Of a stretch of 64,000 nucleotides of DNA, positions 36,414 to 45,076 are shown one piece after another (positions within the stretch are counted from its first letter, which is position 1; each line of letters opens with the position of its first letter). Below the pieces are notes generated by a model. It did no database searches and was not told where the DNA came from. It saw nothing but the letters and a program-made list of their open reading frames with translations. A program made the position numbers and the translations under genes. The DNA is from an uncultured Bacteroidales bacterium (GTDB lineage Bacteria > Bacteroidota > Bacteroidia > Bacteroidales > UBA932): NCBI GenBank assembly GCA_900316955.1, contig ONEX01000007.1:1-64000 (forward strand), written 5' to 3'.

Positions 36414-38624
36414 ATGGTAAAACGTGTACTGAAACGCGACGGAAGACACGTCGAATTCAACAACCAGAAAATCGTAGCCGCCATCCTCAAGGCGATGGAT
36501 GTCACCGAAGCCGGTGAAGACATCGTGCTCGCCGCCCAGATCGCCCACGCGATCTCCACCCTCGACAAGGAGGAGATGACCGTGGAGGAGATCCAGGACG
36601 TCGTGGAGAACCAGCTGATGAACAGCCCCCGCCAGGAAGTGGCGAAGGAGTACATCCGCTACCGCAACAAGCGGAACATGGCCCGCAAGGCGAAGACCAA
36701 CGAGATCTTCCAGACCATCATCGACGCGCAGGTGAACGACATCACCCGCGAGAACGCGAACATGAACGCCGACACCCCCGCCGGCATGATGATGAAGTTC
36801 GCCTCCGAGGCCACCAAGAGCTACGTGGACGAGTGCCTCCTTTCCGACCCGGTCCGCGAGGCCGTCGCCAAGAACTATATCCACATCCACGACAAGGACT
36901 ACTATCCCACGAAGTCCCTCACCTGCATCCAGCACCCGCTGGACCTCATCCTCGAGCACGGCCTGAAGGCCGGCCACGGCGAGTCCCGCCCGGCGAAGCG
37001 CATCGAGACGGCGTCCGTCCTCGCCTGCATCTCCATGGAGACGGTGCAGAACGAGATGCACGGCGGCCAGGCCATCCCGGCGTTCGACTTCTACCTCGCC
37101 CCGTTCGTGCGCAAGACTTTCGAGGAGGAGGTGGACCAGGTCAGCGACCTGTTCAACACCGACTACAGCGACCTCAAGAAGGCGGAGATCGACGACTACA
37201 TCAAGCGTGACCTCATCGGCCTGCAGGGCCGCGATCGCGCCTTCCAGCACGCCATCAACCAGACGGTGGGCCGGGTCCACCAGGCCATGGAGGCGTTCGT
37301 GCACAACATGAACACCATCCACAGCCGCGGCGGCAACCAGGTCGTCTTCTCCTCCATCAACTACGGTACCGACACTTCCGCCGAGGGCCGCTGCATCATC
37401 CGCGAGATCCTGAACACCACCTACGAGGGCGTGGGCAACGGTTCCACCGCCATCTTCCCGATCCAGATCTGGAAGAAGAAGCGGGGTGTGAGCTACCTCC
37501 CGGGCGACCGCAACTACGACCTGTACCGCTTCGCGTGCAAGGTGAGCGCCCGCCGTTTCTTCCCGAACTTCCTGAACCTCGACGCCTCCTACAACCAGGA
37601 TGACGCCTGGAAGCCGGACGATCCCCGCCGCTTCGAGCACGAAGTGGCCACGATGGGCTGCCGCACCCGCGTGTACGGCAACAAGTTCGGTCCCAAGACC
37701 TCCATCGGCCGCGGCAACCTCTCCTTCACCACGATCAACATCGTGAAGCTGGGTATCGAGGCCATGCAGGAAGAGGAGGACAAGAACCTCCGGATCCAGA
37801 AGTTCTTCCAGAAGCTGGACGCGACCCTCGAGATCGCCGCCCGCCAGCTGAACGAGCGCTTCGACTTCCAGAAGACCGCCCTCAAGAAGCAGTTCCCGCT
37901 GCTGATGAACGGCCTCTGGCTGGGCTCCGAGAAGCTGGACGACGAGGACTCCATCGAGGCCGTCATCAACCAGGGCACCCTCTCCATCGGCTTCATCGGC
38001 CTCGCGGAGTGCCTGATCGCCCTGATCGGCAAGCACCACGGCGAGAGCGACGAGGCGCAGGAGCTGGGCCTTCGGATCATCTCCCACATGGCGGAGAAGG
38101 TCAATGGCTTCGGCGAGACCTACCAGCACAATTTCACCCTGCTCGCCACCCCGGCGGAAGGCCTCTCCGGCAAGTTCACCAAGCGTGACAAGAAGACCTT
38201 CGGCATCCTCCCGGGCATCACCGACAAGGACTACTACACGAACTCCAGCCACATCCCCGTGTACTACAAGTGCACTCCGGAGCACAAGGCGAAGATCGAA
38301 GGCCCTTACCACAAGTACGAGAACGCCGGCCACATCTTCTACGTGGAGATCGACGGCGACGCCACCCACAACCCGGAGGCCATCATGCAGATCGTGGACC
38401 TGATGGACAAGTACGACATCGGCTACGGCTCCGTGAACCACAACCGCAACCGCTGCCTGGACTGCGGTTACGAGAACGCCCAGAAGGACCTCCACGAGTG
38501 CCCGCACTGCCACGGCCACCACATCGACACCCTGCAGCGCATCACCGGCTACCTGGTGGGCACCACCAACCGCTGGAACTCCGGCAAGCTGGCGGAGCTG
38601 AAGGACCGGGTGATTCACGAGTAA
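36414..38624 (+). CDS. nrdD: Anaerobic ribonucleoside-triphosphate reductase
   Basis: Oxygen-sensitive class III enzyme that makes dNTPs using a glycyl radical. At 736 residues it has an N-terminal ATP-cone (KRDGRHVEFNNQKIVAAILK), the glycyl radical core (GGNQVVFSSINYGTD), a C-terminal zinc site (CLDCGYE with CPHCHG) and the radical Gly in QRITGYLVG. Full length with no defect. The activase gene follows after 2 nt. This fits anaerobic life. Confidence 0.96.
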   Translation: MVKRVLKRDGRHVEFNNQKIVAAILKAMDVTEAGEDIVLAAQIAHAISTLDKEEMTVEEIQDVVENQLMNSPRQEVAKEYIRYRNKRNMARKAKTNEIFQTIIDAQVNDITRENANMNADTPAGMMMKFASEATKSYVDECLLSDPVREAVAKNYIHIHDKDYYPTKSLTCIQHPLDLILEHGLKAGHGESRPAKRIETASVLACISMETVQNEMHGGQAIPAFDFYLAPFVRKTFEEEVDQVSDLFNTDYSDLKKAEIDDYIKRDLIGLQGRDRAFQHAINQTVGRVHQAMEAFVHNMNTIHSRGGNQVVFSSINYGTDTSAEGRCIIREILNTTYEGVGNGSTAIFPIQIWKKKRGVSYLPGDRNYDLYRFACKVSARRFFPNFLNLDASYNQDDAWKPDDPRRFEHEVATMGCRTRVYGNKFGPKTSIGRGNLSFTTINIVKLGIEAMQEEEDKNLRIQKFFQKLDATLEIAARQLNERFDFQKTALKKQFPLLMNGLWLGSEKLDDEDSIEAVINQGTLSIGFIGLAECLIALIGKHHGESDEAQELGLRIISHMAEKVNGFGETYQHNFTLLATPAEGLSGKFTKRDKKTFGILPGITDKDYYTNSSHIPVYYKCTPEHKAKIEGPYHKYENAGHIFYVEIDGDATHNPEAIMQIVDLMDKYDIGYGSVNHNRNRCLDCGYENAQKDLHECPHCHGHHIDTLQRITGYLVGTTNRWNSGKLAELKDRVIHE

Positions 38625-38626
38625 CC

Positions 38627-39133
38627 GTGCGCATCCGGGTTCTCAAAATACTCGAACAGACAATGGCGGACGGCCCGGGTTTCCGGACGTCCGTCTATTG
38701 TGCTGGGTGCAAGCATGCGTGCAAGGGATGCCACAACCCCCAGTCGTGGGACTTCAATGCGGGGGAGTGGATGGAGGTCGATGACATCCTCGCAAAGATC
38801 AAGGCCGATTCCATGTCCAACGTGAGCTTCTCCGGCGGCGACCCCTTCTATCAGGTGGAAGCCTTCACGGAGCTCGCCCGCCGCATCAAGCAGGAGACCA
38901 CGAAGACCATCTGGTGCTGGACCGGCTTCACCCTGGAGGAGATCCAGGCCGACCCGTCCCTCGCGCAGATGCTGCCCTGGCTGGACGTCCTCGTGGACGG
39001 CCCCTTCATCCTGGAGCAGCGCGACACGGAACTCCTGTTCCGCGGCAGCCCCAACCAGCGGATCATCTACCTGCACGGCGAACCGCCGGAGGACGTGATC
39101 CCCGGCACGGTACCGCTGGAAAAGTTGCGATAA
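38627..39133 (+). CDS. nrdG: Anaerobic NTP reductase activating protein (radical SAM)
   Basis: This activase uses a 4Fe-4S cluster and SAM to create the glycyl radical on NrdD. It has 168 residues from a GTG start at 38627, 2 nt after nrdD. The start is chosen because VRIRVLKILEQTMADGPGFRTS matches NrdG N-termini; an ATG at 38663 would remove the first strand. The radical-SAM motif C-x3-C-x2-C is in CKHACKGCHNPQSWDF, and FSGGDP is also present. Confidence 0.93.
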   Translation: MRIRVLKILEQTMADGPGFRTSVYCAGCKHACKGCHNPQSWDFNAGEWMEVDDILAKIKADSMSNVSFSGGDPFYQVEAFTELARRIKQETTKTIWCWTGFTLEEIQADPSLAQMLPWLDVLVDGPFILEQRDTELLFRGSPNQRIIYLHGEPPEDVIPGTVPLEKLR

Positions 39134-39137
39134 AACA

Positions 39138-39170
39138 AAAAGACCCTGGCAACTTCGCCAGGGTCTTTTG
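39138..39170. terminator. Bidirectional terminator between nrdG and mdh
   Basis: A 9-bp perfect stem (39143-39151/39158-39166, GACCCTGGC type) with a 6-nt loop is flanked by A-run and T-run. It lies 10 nt after nrdG and 18 nt after the convergent mdh, and can stop both. Confidence 0.9.
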
Positions 39171-39187
39171 TCAGATAGCAAGCCGCC

Positions 39188-40213
39188 TTATTTCATGCGG
39201 GGCAGACGACGGTTCCAGAGGTATGGGTTCATCTTGTGCCACTCGTCCACCGGCGGGATGATGCCCAGCTCGATGATCTGGTCGCGCAGGTCCACCAGGT
39301 GCTCGTAAGAGGCCTTGAGGTCCGCCATCTCCTCCTTGTTGCCTTCGGGCATCGTGTAGTGGATGCCGGTGGCGTCCATGAAGGTAGGCATCGCCATGAA
39401 CACGTGGCTGAACTCGTGCGTGTCCACATAGGTGCCGGAAGGCCAGGGGAACTGGTCGCCGCCCGGCATCGCGGCCTCGATGGCCTTGATGGACAGGAGG
39501 GCCGGGCTCTGGATGGAGCTGCGGCCGCGCAGCTTGATGATCTCGGCGCCACCCTGGATGGTGTCGTGCTTGATGGCCTCGATGCGTTCCTTGGTCAGGC
39601 CCATCCGGGCGATCGGGGTGCCGCAGATGGTGGCCTTGGACATGAACACCGCCATGGACTCGCCGTGACCGCCGTAGGTGAAGGCGTTCTCCACGTCGGA
39701 CTGGCGGACGCCGAACTCCTTCGCGAGGTTGGTCTGCAGACGCGTGCTGTCGAGGGCGGCCAGGGAGGACACCCGGCACGGACGGAGGCCGGAGTGGATG
39801 AGGACGGTGAGGGCCGTGACGTCAGCCGGGTTGAAGATGATCATCACGTGCTTGACTTCCGGACAGTACTTGCGGATATTTTCGCCGAGGCCGGCGGCGA
39901 TTTCGCAGTTGCCTTTCAGCAGGTCTTCACGGGTCATGCCTTCCTTACGGGGAGCACCGCCGGAGGAGACGATGTACTTTGCGCCGGTGAAGGCTTCCTT
40001 CGGGTCCGTCGTGGCGATGAACCGCATGCGCGGGAAAGCGCTGTGCTGCATCTCGAGAAGGACGCCGTTGTTACCGGGCTCGTACACATCGTAAAGGCAG
40101 ACGTTCGGTGTCAGGCGCAGCATGGCAGCGATCAGGGCCATATTGGAGCCGATCATACCGCCGGCGCCGACGATCAGAAGTTTTTCATCCGTAAGAAAAT
40201 TACCAGTAGCCAT
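39188..40213 (-). CDS. mdh: Malate dehydrogenase
   Basis: NAD-linked interconversion of malate and oxaloacetate. The 341 residues include the Rossmann GAGGMIGSN, the substrate loop GGAPRKEGMTREDL (with the Arg residues that mark malate rather than lactate dehydrogenase) and the catalytic His in TYGGHGESMAVF. It follows a typical Bacteroidales form that is longer than E. coli Mdh. Its promoter is at 40242-40249, divergent from the RNA candidate. Confidence 0.9.
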   Translation of the reverse strand: MATGNFLTDEKLLIVGAGGMIGSNMALIAAMLRLTPNVCLYDVYEPGNNGVLLEMQHSAFPRMRFIATTDPKEAFTGAKYIVSSGGAPRKEGMTREDLLKGNCEIAAGLGENIRKYCPEVKHVMIIFNPADVTALTVLIHSGLRPCRVSSLAALDSTRLQTNLAKEFGVRQSDVENAFTYGGHGESMAVFMSKATICGTPIARMGLTKERIEAIKHDTIQGGAEIIKLRGRSSIQSPALLSIKAIEAAMPGGDQFPWPSGTYVDTHEFSHVFMAMPTFMDATGIHYTMPEGNKEEMADLKASYEHLVDLRDQIIELGIIPPVDEWHKMNPYLWNRRLPRMK

Positions 40214-40241
40214 AAGAATACGTTCGTTTTGAAATAGCGTG

Positions 40242-40249
40242 CAAAGATA
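40242..40249 (-). promoter_or_regulatory. -7 box TATCTTTG for mdh
   Basis: Minus-strand TATCTTTG, 28 nt from the mdh ATG, giving a short leader. It stands back to back with the plus-strand box at 40281. Confidence 0.7.
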
Positions 40250-40280
40250 CGAAAAATTATTAGTTTTTATAAAAAAAGAT

Positions 40281-40288
40281 TATCTTTG
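40281..40288 (+). promoter_or_regulatory. -7 box TATCTTTG for the candidate structured RNA
   Basis: TATCTTTG with an AT-rich upstream region. It predicts a transcript start near 40295, directly before the paired region described next, and 160 nt before the nearest ATG. Confidence 0.65.
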
Positions 40289-40294
40289 CGGAGT

Positions 40295-40445
40295 TAATTG
40301 GTAACAAGCTATATGGAGCCTCCCAGTCCCGTCTCGACAATTCTAGGGGTCGTCAGTTCTGACGAACCTCCGTTGCGACGCACTTACATACTGGAACACC
40401 CGGACCTCTAGGGGCCCCGGGCGCGGTTTCGTATCTTGTTCAAAT
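40295..40445 (+). ncRNA. Candidate structured RNA, possibly 6S-like
   Basis: About 150 nt with its own promoter and no ORF. Long-range pairings are visible: AACAAG 40303-40308 with CTTGTT 40435-40440, and CCAGT 40323-40327 with ACTGG 40390-40394. Between them lie a hairpin TCGTC/GACGA (350-354/361-365) and a second, CCCGG/CCGGG (399-403/417-421). A closing stem around a large internal bubble is what 6S RNA looks like, and its size fits. No U-run terminator separates it from the gene at 40456, so it could instead be a long structured 5' leader. Confidence 0.5.
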
Positions 40446-40455
40446 CAACTTTTAA

Positions 40456-41094
40456 ATGGGACTATATCTTAAGAAGGAACTTGAAAACGAAGCGGTGATC
40501 GGCGTCTGGCAGATCACGGAAACCGAAGAGGAGCTCAAGGAACTCAGCTCCACCCCCAGCGACGAGATGGAGGAGATCTCGTTCATCCGCAGCGAATCCC
40601 TGCGGAAGCAGCGCCTGGCCGTGCGCGCCCTCCTCAACACGCTGTTCGACGACAAGGTGTACCTGAGCCACCACGACAACGGCAAGCCCTACCTGGAGAA
40701 CAACCCGGTGAACATCTCCATCACCCATACCGAAAAATACGTGGCCGTGATCCTGCACGAGGAGGAGAACGTGGGCATCGACATCGAGTCCCTGGACCGC
40801 GACTTCTCCGCCGTGGAGAAGAAGGCCCTCTCCGAGGACGAGATCGACGACCTGGAGGACGACAAGCGCAACGAGCAGCTCGCCATCTACTGGTGCGCCA
40901 AGGAAGCCGTCTTCAAGCTCCTGAGCCGCTACAACGTGGATTTCGCCGAGCAGATCGAGATCGAGCGCTTCCGCCCCCGCGGCGAAGGCGAGCTCGAGGC
41001 CACCTTCACCGGCAAGAAAGACGAAGAAGAGGAGTTCGACCTCGAATACATCACCTTCGACCGTCACGTCCTCGTGTGGGTCGTGGGCGAGTAG
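40456..41094 (+). CDS. 4'-phosphopantetheinyl transferase
   Basis: Sfp/Gsp-type enzyme that attaches the phosphopantetheine arm of CoA to carrier proteins such as ACP. The 212 residues carry the two metal and CoA motifs, VGIDIESLDRD and YWCAKEAVFKLL, with the expected separation, plus HHDNGKPYLEN upstream. The C-terminal 40 residues are unusually acidic (KKDEEEEFDLEY). It lies just after the RNA candidate and may be expressed by readthrough. Confidence 0.9.
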   Translation: MGLYLKKELENEAVIGVWQITETEEELKELSSTPSDEMEEISFIRSESLRKQRLAVRALLNTLFDDKVYLSHHDNGKPYLENNPVNISITHTEKYVAVILHEEENVGIDIESLDRDFSAVEKKALSEDEIDDLEDDKRNEQLAIYWCAKEAVFKLLSRYNVDFAEQIEIERFRPRGEGELEATFTGKKDEEEEFDLEYITFDRHVLVWVVGE

Positions 41095-41120
41095 CCCTTC
41101 CGCGAAATATACCAACTTAT

Positions 41121-41156
41121 GGGGATTGAATCTTTGGTTCAATCCCCTTAACTTTG
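41121..41156 (+). promoter_or_regulatory. feoAB promoter with 10-bp palindrome
   Basis: GGGGATTGAA (41121-41130) and TTCAATCCCC (41138-41147) form a perfect 10-bp inverted repeat with a 7-nt spacer. The -7 box TAACTTTG follows at 41149-41156, so the palindrome occupies the -33 to -7 interval. It could be a repressor operator or the terminator of the upstream gene; there is no U-run, which favours an operator. Confidence 0.6.
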
Positions 41157-41183
41157 CGCCGTCAAAGCGCAAAAGAAGAAACT

Positions 41184-43562
41184 ATGAAGCTTTCCGAACT
41201 CCAGACCGGGGAGAAGGCGGTCATCGTGCGGGTCCATGGTCACGGATCCTTCCGGAAGCGGCTCATCGAGATGGGCTTCATCCAGGGGAAGGAAGTGACG
41301 GTGGTCTTGAACGCGCCGCTCAAGGACCCGATCGAATACGAGATCATCGGTTACAAGATATCCCTCCGCCGGGAAGAGGCGGAGCGCATCGACGTGGTGA
41401 ACGAGGCGGAGGCCCGCGAGGCGCTCGTCAGCGACGAGCACCTGCAGGGGCTCCCCGAGGACCTCGCCGAGCGCGAACGCCTGGACCGCGCCCTCGCGCA
41501 CCTGGCCGAGGAGCGGAACCACGTGATCCGCGTCGCCCTGGTGGGCAACCCCAACTGCGGCAAGACCTCCCTTTTCAATATCGCGTCGGGCGCGCACGAG
41601 CACGTGGGCAACTATTCCGGCGTGACGGTTGATGCGAAAGAGGGCCATTTCCACCACAACGGCTATGACATCACCCTGGTGGACCTGCCCGGCACCTATT
41701 CCCTGTCGGCCTATTCCCCGGAGGAGCTGTATGTGCGGAAGAACCTCGTCGATGCGATGCCGGACGTCGTGGTCAACGTCGTGGACGCCTCCAACATCGA
41801 ACGGAACCTGTACCTGACGACGCAGGTCATCGACATGAACCTCAGGACCGTGGTGGCCCTGAACATGTACGACGAGCTGCAGCACAAGGGCGACAAGCTG
41901 GACACGGACCAGCTGGGACGCCTGCTGGGCATGCCCGTGTGCCCGACGGTGAGCCGCGACGGCCGGGGTATCCCGGAACTGTTCGACACCGTCATCAAGG
42001 TCTATGAGCAGTCCGACCCCACGCTCGCCCGCCACATCCACATCAACCACGGCGCGGAAATCGAGAAGAGCATCGTCCGCCTGCGCGACCTGATCTTCGA
42101 GAACGAGGAGGTCCGATCAAAGTATTCCACCCGCTATCTCGCGATCAAGTACCTGGAAGGGGACCGCGACATCGAGCAGGTCGTCGCGAAATTCCCGAAC
42201 CGGGAGGCGCTGGAAGCCGCCCGGAAGGAGGAGACCGAGCGCATCGAGGCGCTCCTGCACACCTCGCCGGAGGCGGCCATCGTCGACGCCAAGTACGCCT
42301 TCATCCAGGGCGCCCTGGCGGAGACCTATGAGAAATACCAGGAGGAGAAGCCGCGGCGGACCGTCACCGACCGCATCGACGCCATCGTCACCAACAAGTG
42401 GCTGGCGTTCCCGATCTTCCTCCTGCTGCTGTGGTTCACCTTCTGGGCCACCTTCACCATCGGCCAGTACCCGATGGACTGGATCGACTGGCTCGTCGGG
42501 AAGTTCGGCGACTTCGTGGGCGCATTCATGAAGGAAGGCTGGCTCAAGGACCTCCTCGTGGACGGCATCATCGCCGGCGTGGGCAGCGTCCTGGTATTCC
42601 TGCCGAACATCATGATCCTGTACCTGTTCATCTCCCTGATGGAGGACAGCGGCTACATGGCCCGCGCAGCCTTCATCGTGGACAAGCTCATGCACCGGAT
42701 CGGCCTGCACGGCAAGTCGTTCATCCCCATGGTGATGGGCTTCGGCTGCAACGTTCCGGCCATCATGGCCACCCGCTCGATCGAGAGCCGCAAGTCCCGC
42801 CTCATCACCATCGCCATCATCCCGTTCATGTCCTGCGCGGGCCGGCTGCCGATCTTCGTCCTCTTCGCGGGGGCGTTCTTCCCGCACAGCGCGGCGACGG
42901 CGCTCCTTTGCATCTACCTGCTGGGCGTCGTGCTCGCCATCCTGAGCGCGAAGGCGCTGCAGCAGTTCGTGAAGGACGACGACCTCCCGTTCGTGATGGA
43001 ACTCCCGCCGTACCGCGTTCCTACCGGCAAGGCCATCTGGCGCCACACCTGGGAGAAAGGCAAGCAGTACCTGGAGAAGATGGCGACGACCATCCTGCTG
43101 TTCTCCATCGCCATCTGGTTCCTCGGCTATTTCCCGCGGAACGAGGAGAAGGGCATGGCCTATCAGCAGGAGCATTCCTTCATCGGGATGCTCGGCAAGA
43201 CCGTGGAACCGGCCCTCGAGCCCCTCGGCTTCAACTGGAAGATGGACGTGGGCCTGCTCGCCGGCGTGGGCGCCAAGGAACTGGTGGTCAGCACCCTGGG
43301 CGTGATGTACGCCGGGGACGAGGGCGCGGAGGCCGATGAAAACAGCACCGCCCTCCAGAGCGCGCTGAAGGGCGATGTCCCGCTGGCGGCCGCGGTGGCC
43401 TATATGGTGTTCGTGCTGTTGTACTTCCCGTGCATCGCCACCTTCGTGGCGATCAAGAACGAGACGGGCAAATGGCGCTGGGCCATCCTTTGCGCCCTGT
43501 ACACGATCCTCGTAGCCTGGATCTTCGGCTTCGCCGCCTACCGGCTCTTCCTGCTCCTCTAA
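41184..43562 (+). CDS. feoB: FeoA-FeoB fusion, iron(II) transporter
   Basis: Inner-membrane Fe2+ uptake system. Residues 1-80 are a FeoA (SH3-like) domain (LSELQTGEKAVIVRVHGHGS). The G-domain follows with GNPNCGKTSLFN, the switch region YSGVTVDAKEGHF and VDLPGTYSL; then come the helical GDI region and a membrane part with the repeated gate motifs (GYMARAAFIVDKLM; MSCAGRLPIFVLFAGAFF). The 792 residues start at 41184, which fits FeoA N-termini better than the ATG at 41154, which lies within the -7 box. Fused FeoAB is common in Bacteroidetes. Confidence 0.95.
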   Translation: MKLSELQTGEKAVIVRVHGHGSFRKRLIEMGFIQGKEVTVVLNAPLKDPIEYEIIGYKISLRREEAERIDVVNEAEAREALVSDEHLQGLPEDLAERERLDRALAHLAEERNHVIRVALVGNPNCGKTSLFNIASGAHEHVGNYSGVTVDAKEGHFHHNGYDITLVDLPGTYSLSAYSPEELYVRKNLVDAMPDVVVNVVDASNIERNLYLTTQVIDMNLRTVVALNMYDELQHKGDKLDTDQLGRLLGMPVCPTVSRDGRGIPELFDTVIKVYEQSDPTLARHIHINHGAEIEKSIVRLRDLIFENEEVRSKYSTRYLAIKYLEGDRDIEQVVAKFPNREALEAARKEETERIEALLHTSPEAAIVDAKYAFIQGALAETYEKYQEEKPRRTVTDRIDAIVTNKWLAFPIFLLLLWFTFWATFTIGQYPMDWIDWLVGKFGDFVGAFMKEGWLKDLLVDGIIAGVGSVLVFLPNIMILYLFISLMEDSGYMARAAFIVDKLMHRIGLHGKSFIPMVMGFGCNVPAIMATRSIESRKSRLITIAIIPFMSCAGRLPIFVLFAGAFFPHSAATALLCIYLLGVVLAILSAKALQQFVKDDDLPFVMELPPYRVPTGKAIWRHTWEKGKQYLEKMATTILLFSIAIWFLGYFPRNEEKGMAYQQEHSFIGMLGKTVEPALEPLGFNWKMDVGLLAGVGAKELVVSTLGVMYAGDEGAEADENSTALQSALKGDVPLAAAVAYMVFVLLYFPCIATFVAIKNETGKWRWAILCALYTILVAWIFGFAAYRLFLLL

Positions 43563-44131
43563 CCCTCCGACACATGGATCAGCGCCTTCACGGGCGCGAG
43601 GTCTTCGATGACCTTGCGGCCGGGGAGGTCGTCGATTTCCACCAGGAACACGAAGTCGGTGACTTTCACGCGGTACTCTTTCCCGTCGATGACGACCTTC
43701 TGCGCGTTGAGGCTTTCCGCGATGCCGCGGGCCGTGCCGCCCGTCGCGAGGATGTCATCGAAGAAGGTGATCGGGATGACGTCGCCCTCGGGCTTGCCGG
43801 CGGCCAGGTCGGAGATGCGGTAGAACACCTGGTCCTTCCCGTACTCCTTGACGATGTCCACGGCGACGAGGTCGCCCTCCGAGAAGGGAAGTTTCCCCTT
43901 CTTGCGGATGGGAATGACGTTCTCCGCCATGCCGTTGTACAGCAGCGGCGCCGTGAACAGGAAGCCGCGGGCTTCGGGCGCGACGATGTTCGGGGAGGCG
44001 CAGGCCTTGCCGATGTCGTCGATCAGCTCCTTGAAGACGCCCTTGTCCTGCAGGAAAGGGATGATGTCCACGAAATTGACCCCGTGGATGGGGAAGTTCG
44101 GATAGAACTTCAGGACTTCCTTGTACTCCAT
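43559..44131 (-). CDS. apt: Adenine phosphoribosyltransferase-like protein
   Basis: Purine salvage enzyme converting adenine and PRPP to AMP. Its 190 residues include PNFPIHGVNFVDIIPFLQD, the base-binding APEARGFLFTAPL and the PRPP motif ITFFDDILATGGTARG. It is slightly longer than classic Apt because of an insertion before VTDFVFLVEI. The start overlaps the stop of the hemerythrin regulator by 1 nt (TAATG), and its stop shares CTAA with feoB. Confidence 0.88.
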   Translation of the reverse strand: MEYKEVLKFYPNFPIHGVNFVDIIPFLQDKGVFKELIDDIGKACASPNIVAPEARGFLFTAPLLYNGMAENVIPIRKKGKLPFSEGDLVAVDIVKEYGKDQVFYRISDLAAGKPEGDVIPITFFDDILATGGTARGIAESLNAQKVVIDGKEYRVKVTDFVFLVEIDDLPGRKVIEDLAPVKALIHVSEG

Positions 44132-45066
44132 TATTCGATGGTGTTGATGTCGATGAGGTTGTTCAGGAGGGCGTAGACCGTCAGGCCGGCGACCGTCTTG
44201 ATGCCCGTCTTGCGGGTGATGTTCTTGCGGTGCGTGATGACCGTGTGGATGGAGATGTTCTCCGCATCGGCGATTTCCTTGTTCAGCATGCCCTTGGCCA
44301 CGCACACGAGGATTTCCTTCTCGCGGGCGGAGAGTTCCTCCCCCTTCTCGCCCGGGGTGTCGAACCGGCTTTCCAGCTCGGTGTGCATCCGACGGTTGAC
44401 GATGGGGACGAGGATGCCGTCCTCCACGAGGATGTGCCGGGACAGGTCCTCCTGCAGGGAGAAGATGCAGGTCAGGGCCCGGTAGATATCCTGCTGCCCG
44501 CACACGGGCGGCATGTATTTCATCACGAGGTTCTTCAGGTCCTCCAGCTTCTCTTCCACATGGGAGTGGTTCTCCTCGTAGTCGTCCGGGGTGGAACGCC
44601 CGTTGTGGAGGGCGGCCTCCGCCTGCGGGAAGACGATGTTCTCCTCGTATTCCAGGTGCTTGAAAAGCTCCTCCTTGTACTCGTTGAAGAACTTCCGGAT
44701 GATGTTCCGGTGCCGTTCGTCACAGGGTTCGGTGAGGGCCACCAGGGCGGCGGTGATCTCCTGCATCGCCACCTCCATATAATAGGCGTGCGAGCGCCGG
44801 AGGTACTTCAGGACATCCTTCAGGTCCGCCTTCCGGATGCGTTCCTTCGCGGGCAGGCTGCCGTCGCCGGCATAGACGCTGCAGATCAGGAGGAACGTTT
44901 CAGGGTCCGTCCCGTTCCGGCGGCACACTTCCTCCACCGTCTCGTCCCCGAACCCGAAGGGGATGCCCATGCGTGTGAGCACCCCCGGCAGGCTGGGACT
45001 GACGGCGATCAGCTTCGCCATCTTCATCGACGGAGTCGGGATGAGCTGTTCGGCGGGACGGACCAT
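44131..45066 (-). CDS. Hemerythrin-like diiron protein fused to a LuxR-type DNA-binding domain
   Basis: A 311-residue probable redox-sensing regulator. Residues 15-70 resemble the ScdA N-terminal domain (DUF542) but lack its Cys pair. Residues 85-220 are a hemerythrin-like four-helix bundle. H93, H137, E141, H167, H211 and E215 have almost the same spacing as the diiron ligands of YtfE (H84, H129, E133, H160, H204, E208). Residues 240-305 form a LuxR helix-turn-helix (LSAREKEILVCVAKGMLNKE). It should sense O2, NO or iron state and bind DNA. It is upstream of apt with a 1-nt overlap. An alternative start at 45027 would shorten the N-terminus. Confidence 0.85.
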   Translation of the reverse strand: MVRPAEQLIPTPSMKMAKLIAVSPSLPGVLTRMGIPFGFGDETVEEVCRRNGTDPETFLLICSVYAGDGSLPAKERIRKADLKDVLKYLRRSHAYYMEVAMQEITAALVALTEPCDERHRNIIRKFFNEYKEELFKHLEYEENIVFPQAEAALHNGRSTPDDYEENHSHVEEKLEDLKNLVMKYMPPVCGQQDIYRALTCIFSLQEDLSRHILVEDGILVPIVNRRMHTELESRFDTPGEKGEELSAREKEILVCVAKGMLNKEIADAENISIHTVITHRKNITRKTGIKTVAGLTVYALLNNLIDINTIE

Positions 45067-45076
45067 CGGGAAAAGC

